Origin: Yersinia rochesterensis
Lineage (GTDB): Bacteria; Pseudomonadota; Gammaproteobacteria; Enterobacterales; Enterobacteriaceae
NCBI RefSeq assembly: GCF_003600645.1
Contig: NZ_CP032482.1
Location: 2,108,001-2,172,000 of the forward strand
Reading direction: 5' to 3'
DNA length: 64,000 nt
In this document: piece after piece, positions 58,754 through 64,000 of the stretch
How the letters are laid out: each line of letters opens with the position of its first letter
How positions within the stretch are numbered: position 1 is the stretch's first letter
Notes under the pieces: model-generated
Told to the model about the DNA's origin: nothing
What the model saw: only the letters and a program-made list of their open reading frames with translations
The model's database searches: none
Translations under genes and position numbers: made by a program

Positions 58754-59449
58754 ATGCTCAACGAACTGAAGCAGCAGGTACTCGCCGCTAATTTGGCATT
58801 ACCGCGCCATAATCTGGTCACTTTCACGTGGGGAAATGTCAGTGCCGTCGACCGAAATCGTGGGCTTTTGGTGATTAAACCTTCGGGCGTGGAATATGAT
58901 GTCATGACGGTTGACGATATGGTGGTCGTGGAGTTGGACAGCGGAAAAGTGGTGGAGGGCAGCAAGAAACCCTCGTCGGATACCGATACTCACCGGGCGC
59001 TTTACCTTAATTTCCCACAAATCGGCGGTATTGTTCACACCCATTCACGCCATGCCACCATCTGGGCGCAAGCCGGTTTAGATTTACCCGCCTGGGGCAC
59101 CACTCATGCGGATTATTTCTATGGCACTATTCCCTGTACCCGTTTGATGACCCCGGAAGAGATTGCTGGTCGTTATGAGTGGGAGACCGGTAATGTCATT
59201 GTCGAAACTTTCCAACAACGCGGTATTAAGCCAGAAGATGTGCCCGCCGTTTTAGTGAATTCGCACGGGCCATTTGCCTGGGGAAGCAGTGCTGATAACG
59301 CGGTGCACAATGCGGTGGTGTTAGAAGAATTGGCTTATATGGGCATTTTCTCTCGCCAGTTGAACGCGCAATTGGCGGATATGCAGCCGCAATTGTTGGA
59401 TAAACATTACCTGCGCAAACACGGGAAAAATGCCTATTATGGGCAATAA
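58754..59449 (+). CDS. L-ribulose-5-phosphate 4-epimerase, AraD/UlaF type
   Basis: Class II aldolase-fold epimerase converting L-ribulose 5-phosphate to D-xylulose 5-phosphate. 231 residues, exactly E. coli AraD length, from the ATG at 58754 (AGGA 7 bases upstream; the ATG at 58748 is too close). Zinc His in [10 protein letters not shown] and [28 protein letters not shown] and [10 protein letters not shown] match AraD strongly. No araA, araB or ula genes are adjacent, so the pathway served is unclear. Near an aldolase and a DeoR-family regulator. Confidence 0.9.
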   Translation: MLNELKQQVLAANLALPRHNLVTFTWGNVSAVDRNRGLLVIKPSGVEYDVMTVDDMVVVELDSGKVVEGSKKPSSDTDTHRALYLNFPQIGGIVHTHSRHATIWAQAGLDLPAWGTTHADYFYGTIPCTRLMTPEEIAGRYEWETGNVIVETFQQRGIKPEDVPAVLVNSHGPFAWGSSADNAVHNAVVLEELAYMGIFSRQLNAQLADMQPQLLDKHYLRKHGKNAYYGQ

Positions 59450-59475
59450 AAACCGCGTTTGACGGCTGCCCGTGT

Positions 59476-59724
59476 TTAGTCTTGCACGGGTTTTTCCAAC
59501 CACAATATGGCGTCACTGATATCGAGCATTTTTGCTTCGATTTGCGTGATGGCGTCATTGATTCCCTGATTGTAAAAATGCGCACCTAACTCACGGCTGA
59601 TAAATTGCAGTAAAAACTCCGTGTCAAAATCCTCCAACTCAATATTGTGTTCTTGCTCCAGGTAACGCTGAAGTTTGTAGGTCATCCGCTGTGTTTGTTC
59701 GCGGGTAAACGTCATCTCTGCCAT
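59476..59724 (-). CDS. DUF2164 family protein
   Basis: 82 residues, acidic and helical, without signal or membrane segments (MTYKLQRYLEQEHNIELEDF, FISRELGAHFYNQGINDA). Matches the DUF2164 pattern; function unknown. GGAG 8 bases before the ATG. It lies 45 bases after the DeoR-family gene on the same strand, so they are probably co-transcribed. Confidence 0.8.
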   Translation of the reverse strand: MAEMTFTREQTQRMTYKLQRYLEQEHNIELEDFDTEFLLQFISRELGAHFYNQGINDAITQIEAKMLDISDAILWLEKPVQD

Positions 59725-59769
59725 GAGTATTGCTCCGATTAGGGCGGTTTGATAATGATAACTCAGCCA

Positions 59770-60516
59770 TTACTCGCCCAAAATGTCGACTTGAATTCCT
59801 TGCGCCGTCAACTGCTGTTGATAGCACGCGGGCAGGCGATTATCGGTAATCACTCTGCTGATAACTGAGTCAGTGGCCAGCAAATTTTGATGTACCTGAC
59901 CAAATTTAGAGGCATCCGCCAGGATGATATTTTCGGCACCTTTTGCCAGCACACTGTTAATCACATCGGCGCGTAACATGTCACGGCCGGTGAACCCGCA
60001 GTCCATCTGATAGCCATCAATGCCGATAAATGCTTTACTGAAATTCACATGACGCAAACACAGTTGTGTCAATGGGCCGACCATGCTGTCACTTTTCTTC
60101 TGATAAATCCCCCCCAATAGAATGACTTCACAGGCGGAGTTTTTTAATTGCCGTGCAATATAACCGCTGACTGTCACCAGCGTGATGGCCGGCCGTTTTG
60201 CCAACTGATGGGCCAATAGGGCGTTACTGCTGCCGCTTTCAATAAATATTGTTTCGCCGTCATTGACCAACGAGGCTGCATGATTGGCCAGTTTTTGTTT
60301 CATAGAAAAATAGCGCATCATACGAACATCAATATCATCACTTTCAAGGGCAACAGCAGAGCCGTGCACGCGCTTGAGAAAACCCCGTTTCTCCAGCAGA
60401 TTAAGATCTTGCCGAATAGTCACTTCCGATACCTGGGTCGTTTGCGATAATTCGCTAACGCTAACCCGCTTACGGTCATTCACTTGCTGTAAAATTGTTT
60501 GTTGTCTTAGGTTCAT
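59770..60516 (-). CDS. DeoR-family transcriptional regulator
   Basis: 248 residues. An N-terminal winged HTH (about 1-57: RQQTILQQVNDRKRVSVSEL, EVTIRQDLNLLEKRGFLKRV) and a C-terminal sugar-phosphate sensor (DeoRC: ETIFIESGSSNALLA, FIGIDGYQMDCGFTG, ILADASKFG). Such proteins repress sugar operons and are released by a phosphorylated sugar. Divergent from the aldolase gene, with a dyad between them that is the natural operator. Confidence 0.93.
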   Translation of the reverse strand: MNLRQQTILQQVNDRKRVSVSELSQTTQVSEVTIRQDLNLLEKRGFLKRVHGSAVALESDDIDVRMMRYFSMKQKLANHAASLVNDGETIFIESGSSNALLAHQLAKRPAITLVTVSGYIARQLKNSACEVILLGGIYQKKSDSMVGPLTQLCLRHVNFSKAFIGIDGYQMDCGFTGRDMLRADVINSVLAKGAENIILADASKFGQVHQNLLATDSVISRVITDNRLPACYQQQLTAQGIQVDILGE

Positions 60517-60537
60517 AATGAGTCAGCCAAAAATAAA

Positions 60538-60573
60538 CTTTCATTTGAAGTGTAATTCACTTTCGAATGAAAG
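60538..60573. promoter_or_regulatory. Dyad operator candidate between deoR-like gene and aldolase gene
   Basis: CTTTCATTTGAA, 12 bases, TTCGAATGAAAG: 12-bp arms with one mismatch, 22 bases from the regulator start. The TTTCATT core resembles half-sites used by DeoR-family repressors. Confidence 0.65.
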
Positions 60574-60666
60574 ATGTTTGAGCGAGATCACGTTATTGAT
60601 TAAGGGTTGCTCTATGATTGCGGCTAACCAGTTTGGCTGCTTTAATCATCACAATCGGAGGTTGTT

Positions 60667-61332
60667 ATGGAGCTTTATCTCGACACAGCAGATGTGGCCG
60701 CAGTTAAACGGCTGGCGCGAGTCCTGCCTTTGCAGGGCGTCACCACCAATCCCAGTATTTTGGCTAAAGCGGGCAAACCTATCTGGGAAGTACTCCCTGC
60801 ACTGCGCGATGCTTTGGGGGGAACAGGTAAACTTTTTGCACAAGTGTTGGCCAGTGACAGCGAGTTGATGGTGTCGGAGGCCGTTTTACTGTCACAGCGG
60901 GTTCCCGGTTTGGTTATCAAAGTGCCCGCCACCGCAGAAGGGTTAGCGGCAATCAAAAAGTTGAAAACGATGTCAATCCCGACATTGGGTACGGCGGTTT
61001 ACGGTGCCGGACAAGGCCTATTATCGGCTTTAGCCGGGGCTGAATATGTTGCCCCTTATGTTAACCGGTTAGATGCCCAGGGCGGCGATGGCATCGCCAT
61101 GGTGCGCGAATTACAGCAGTTGCTCACCTTACACGCGCCGGGGGCTAAAGTGTTGGCTGCTAGCTTCCGGACGCCACGGCAGGTACTGGATTGCTTACTG
61201 GCGGGATGTCAGTCAGTGACTATTCCTGTGGATGTTGCAGAGCAATTTATCAGTACACCGGCGGTTAAAGCCGCAGTTGAACAGTTTGAACATGATTGGC
61301 AGGGCGCATTTGGCTCGACAATCTTGAGCTAG
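60667..61332 (+). CDS. Transaldolase-like fructose-6-phosphate aldolase
   Basis: Fsa/TalC family class I aldolase. 221 residues (FsaA and FsaB are 220) starting [10 protein letters not shown]. Schiff-base Lys K85 in [22 protein letters not shown] and the C-terminal [14 protein letters not shown] are typical. The reaction would be reversible cleavage of fructose 6-phosphate or a similar ketose phosphate into glyceraldehyde 3-phosphate and a C3 ketone. GGAGG 5 bases before the ATG. Divergent from the DeoR-family gene, which probably regulates it. Confidence 0.92.
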   Translation: MELYLDTADVAAVKRLARVLPLQGVTTNPSILAKAGKPIWEVLPALRDALGGTGKLFAQVLASDSELMVSEAVLLSQRVPGLVIKVPATAEGLAAIKKLKTMSIPTLGTAVYGAGQGLLSALAGAEYVAPYVNRLDAQGGDGIAMVRELQQLLTLHAPGAKVLAASFRTPRQVLDCLLAGCQSVTIPVDVAEQFISTPAVKAAVEQFEHDWQGAFGSTILS

Positions 61333-61375
61333 AGTTTCATTCACGGACTAATGTTTCATTCACACACTAAAGCAT

Positions 61376-61412
61376 AAAAAAACGCCCTGCTAGAAAATTA
61401 CAGGGCGTTACG
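61376..61412. terminator. Terminator between the aldolase gene and ybdD
   Basis: AACGCCCTG and CAGGGCGTT, a perfect 9-bp stem; A-run on the left serves the minus-strand cstA-ybdD transcript. Convergent position. Confidence 0.8.
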
Positions 61413-61449
61413 GTGTCACTTGTTAGGGCGGAATAAAACGGCTTTTATC

Positions 61450-61785
61450 CTAGCAAGGGCATTTCCCCAACTTACCCGCTTCACTCGGGAAACGGGCCTC
61501 CAGACAATAACGGTGGAAGTCACGCTCGGTCATGGGCGGTGTCTCGGGATGATGACGGCGCATATGATTGACATAATTGCCATAATCCTGCACTCCCACC
61601 ATCAAGCGAAAACTTTGTGCCACCCGGCGTGTAATCAGACGTACCCAAGCCCACAACGTGGTCGGGCGAGTTGCTATGGGAACCAGCGGTATGCAGCGTG
61701 TAATCTGACGCGGCCCAGCGGATAATGGCCGGTTATGCAACAGATTAGGGTGCTGCCTGCGCAGTGGGATACCTACATTAGCCAC
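61450..61785 (-). CDS. YbdD/YjiX family small protein (DUF466)
   Basis: The C-terminal part (MVGVQDYGNYVNHMRRHHPE, PMTERDF, and a closing KCPC) is the YbdD/YjiX family, encoded beside CstA/BtsT transporters and proposed as an accessory factor. Start GTG at 61785 has GAGGAG 7 bases upstream and overlaps the end of cstA by 8 bases, giving 111 residues. That is about 45 longer than E. coli YbdD. An internal start is possible but no better SD was found. Confidence 0.85.
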   Translation of the reverse strand: MANVGIPLRRQHPNLLHNRPLSAGPRQITRCIPLVPIATRPTTLWAWVRLITRRVAQSFRLMVGVQDYGNYVNHMRRHHPETPPMTERDFHRYCLEARFPSEAGKLGKCPC

Positions 61786-63844
61786 GAACAGTCTCCTCAC
61801 GGAATACAACTTCAGTCTCATGCGTGGTGGGCTTGCTGGATTTCAGCGCGCGCCGAATCACGAAGAAAGATGAAATTAACATCGTCACTGCCACCAGCAT
61901 AAAGAAGGCGCACAAGGCGGCGTTGATCTGGTTGTTAAACACAATAGTTTCCATGTCCTTAATGCTCTTGGCCGGGGCAATCAATACCCCTTGCTCGACA
62001 CCCGCCGAGAATTTTTTCGCCTGAGCGAGGAAACCAATACTCGGTTTTTCATGGAAAATCTTCTGCCAGCCTGCCGTCATTGAGGTAATAAACAGCCAAA
62101 TTGTTGGCAGGATGGTTACCCAAGCATAGCGCTGCTTCTTCATTTTAAACAGGACGACAGTCCCTAAAATCAGCGCCATTGATGCCAGCATTTGGTTACC
62201 GATGCCAAACAATGGCCACAGGGTATTGATGCCGCCCAGTGGATCGACCACCCCTTGGTAAACAAAGAAGCCCCAGCAAGCCACGGCCACGGTGGTGCCG
62301 GATAAGTTACCCAACCAGGAGCGGTTATTCGCCAGACTCGGCACTACCACCCCCACCAAATCCTGCACCATAAAGCGGCAAGCACGGGTTCCGGCATCAA
62401 CGGCGGTCAGAATAAACATCGCCTCAAACAGAATGGCGAAGTGATACCAGAATGCCATCATATTGCGGCTATTAAAGACTTCGCTAATGATATGCGCCAT
62501 CCCGACGGCAAAGGTCGGCGCGCCGCCAGCACGAGACAATATCGAGTTCTCGCCGACATCTTTGGCAACCATAGCCAGAGTTTCAGGAGTGACGACAAAT
62601 CCCCAGCTGTTGATAGCTAACGCGGCACTTTCTACCGTGGTGCCAATCAGCGCCGCCGGGGAGTTCATCGCAAAATAAACGCCCGGATCAATAACCGATG
62701 CACAAATCAGCGCCATAATGGCGACGAATGACTCCATCAGCATCGCGCCATATCCGATAAAGCGAATGTGGCTTTCGCGTTCAATCAGTTTCGGCGTGGT
62801 GCCACTGGCAACCAGCGCATGGAAGCCCGAAATCGCGCCACAGGCGATGGTGATAAACAGGAATGGGAACAAGCTGCCGGAGAATACCGGGCCGCTGCCA
62901 TCAATAAAGCGCGAGACGGCGGGCATTTTCATTTCTGGCATGGCGAACACAATACCCACTGCCAAACCGATAATGACGCCGATTTTCAGGAAGGTCGATA
63001 AATAATCTCGCGGTGCCAGCAGCAGCCATACCGGCAGCACGGAGGCAATAAAACCATAAATAACCAGCACCCAAGTTAGGGTAGTGCCGTGTAAGGTGAA
63101 GAATGGCCCCCAATAAGGATGAACCGCAATATTCCCACCGTAAATAATTGCCGCCATCATTAACACAAAACCAATTAATGACACTTCGGCAATTTTACCC
63201 GGGCGCAGAAAGCGCATATACACGCCCATAAACAGCGCGATTGGGATGGTAGCCGCAATGGTGAACAGACCCCACGGGCTGTCTGCCAAAGCTTTTACCA
63301 CCACTAAGGCCAGTGCGGACAAGATGATGATCATCACCCCCAATGCGCCTAACATGGTGATAATACCGGCAAAAGCCCCTAATTCTTGTTTTGCCATTTC
63401 CCCCAATGAGCGGCCATCGCGGCGGGTGGAGATGAACAGGATCAAGAAGTCCTGCACCGCACCGGCCATCATCACCCCCACCAGAATCCAGATAGTGCCG
63501 GGTAAGAAGCCCATTTGTGCGGCTAAAATAGGCCCAACTAGCGGCCCTGCACCAGCAATAGCGGCAAAGTGGTGACCGAAAAGCACCCATTTATTGGTTG
63601 GAACATAATCCAGACCATCATTACGCCGCTCAGCGGGGGTTAAACGGCGGTCATCCAGTTCAAAGATATTCTTGGCGATAAACAGGCTGTAAAAACGATA
63701 AGCGATGCTGTAACAAGCTACCGATGCAATCACCAACCAGATGGCGTTGACATTCTCGCCTCGGCTCAGTGCCAGCATGGCAAAAGCAAATGCACCAATT
63801 AACGCCACGGTCAGCCATATGACGACAGTCTTGACGTTCTTCAT
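61778..63844 (-). CDS. cstA: Carbon starvation protein CstA-family transporter
   Basis: 688-residue polytopic inner-membrane transporter of the CstA/BtsT family (peptide or pyruvate uptake). About 16-18 hydrophobic segments; conserved GHHFAAIAGAGPLVGP, FISTRRDGRSLGEMAKQE, CGAISGFHALVASGTTPK and AFWYHFAILFEAMFILTAVDAGTRA. Closer to CstA (701 residues) than BtsT by recalled alignment, but the assignment within the family is not certain. Start ATG 63844 lies 9 bases after AAGGAG. Overlaps ybdD. An ERIC-like repeat lies directly upstream. Confidence 0.93.
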   Translation of the reverse strand: MKNVKTVVIWLTVALIGAFAFAMLALSRGENVNAIWLVIASVACYSIAYRFYSLFIAKNIFELDDRRLTPAERRNDGLDYVPTNKWVLFGHHFAAIAGAGPLVGPILAAQMGFLPGTIWILVGVMMAGAVQDFLILFISTRRDGRSLGEMAKQELGAFAGIITMLGALGVMIIILSALALVVVKALADSPWGLFTIAATIPIALFMGVYMRFLRPGKIAEVSLIGFVLMMAAIIYGGNIAVHPYWGPFFTLHGTTLTWVLVIYGFIASVLPVWLLLAPRDYLSTFLKIGVIIGLAVGIVFAMPEMKMPAVSRFIDGSGPVFSGSLFPFLFITIACGAISGFHALVASGTTPKLIERESHIRFIGYGAMLMESFVAIMALICASVIDPGVYFAMNSPAALIGTTVESAALAINSWGFVVTPETLAMVAKDVGENSILSRAGGAPTFAVGMAHIISEVFNSRNMMAFWYHFAILFEAMFILTAVDAGTRACRFMVQDLVGVVVPSLANNRSWLGNLSGTTVAVACWGFFVYQGVVDPLGGINTLWPLFGIGNQMLASMALILGTVVLFKMKKQRYAWVTILPTIWLFITSMTAGWQKIFHEKPSIGFLAQAKKFSAGVEQGVLIAPAKSIKDMETIVFNNQINAALCAFFMLVAVTMLISSFFVIRRALKSSKPTTHETEVVFREETVRG

Positions 63845-63872
63845 GGGGAACAACTCCTTGTTATGTTAGGGG

Positions 63873-63954
63873 TACCCGTTATATTTCGAGCTACATGTGC
63901 GTTGGCTAGGTTCAATCACCCGAATCATTGACCTGGCGTCAACTCATCGGGATT
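63873..63954. repeat. ERIC-like element, partial, upstream of cstA
   Basis: TACCCGTTATATTTCGAGCT, then ACATGTGCGTTGGCT, CACCCGAATCA and CTCATCGGGATT follow the ERIC order in reverse orientation for about 82 bases. It then diverges or continues beyond what I can align before the window ends. It starts 29 bases upstream of the cstA ATG. Confidence 0.65.
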
Positions 63955-64000
63955 ATGAGCCTCAATGAGGCTCACCCTGTGGGCCAGCGCTGGCGCTGTT

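Overview
The window is a chromosomal segment of an enterobacterium, most likely a Yersinia species. Gene order follows the E. coli K-12 cls-yci-tonB-trp-topA-cysB-acnA-pyrF-osmB region closely, interrupted by lineage-specific insertions. The Yersinia call rests on separate trpG and trpD genes (fused in E. coli), several ERIC/IRU-type intergenic repeats, and adhesin and PAAR-effector content of the kind seen in Yersinia. It is an inference from synteny and protein resemblance recalled from memory; no database search was made.

Layout. 1-11 kb: 3'-truncated clsA, small yciY, an EAL-domain c-di-GMP phosphodiesterase, yciI, tonB, yciA, yciB, a SulP anion permease inserted between yciB and yciC, ompW with a striking leader hairpin, and a BON lipoprotein. 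11-18.1 kb: the complete trp operon on the minus strand (trpL-E-G-D-CF-B-A) with TrpR operator, promoter, Trp-Trp leader peptide, attenuator and a 3' hairpin. 18.2-19.8 kb: rnm (yciV) and yciO.

19.8-38.4 kb is an accessory island between yciO and rluB. It holds a 2362-residue AIDA-type autotransporter preceded by two RcsAB-like boxes, a LuxR-type regulator, a small secreted protein, an intimin/invasin-like inverse autotransporter that seems to have lost one G near its 3' end, a cysteine-rich secreted protein, a stand-alone receiver domain, a small membrane protein, a LuxR-type regulator split by one in-frame amber codon, and a PAAR effector with a predicted membrane-inserting C-terminus plus a translationally coupled membrane immunity candidate. 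It reads as a surface-structure cluster with its own regulators, next to an orphan type VI effector module.

38.4-57.9 kb returns to the E. coli-like order: rluB, btuR, yciK, sohB, yciN, topA, cysB, acnA, ribA, pgpB, lapA, lapB, pyrF, yciH. Lineage-specific extras are a small secreted protein, two unknown proteins between cysB and acnA, a ribbon-helix-helix-like protein and a DUF1471 protein. 58-64 kb: osmB, then a small sugar-phosphate group (AraD-type epimerase, DUF2164, DeoR-family regulator, transaldolase-like aldolase with a dyad operator candidate), then ybdD and cstA, which encode a peptide/pyruvate-type transporter.

No tRNA, rRNA, CRISPR array, insertion sequence or integrase was recognised.
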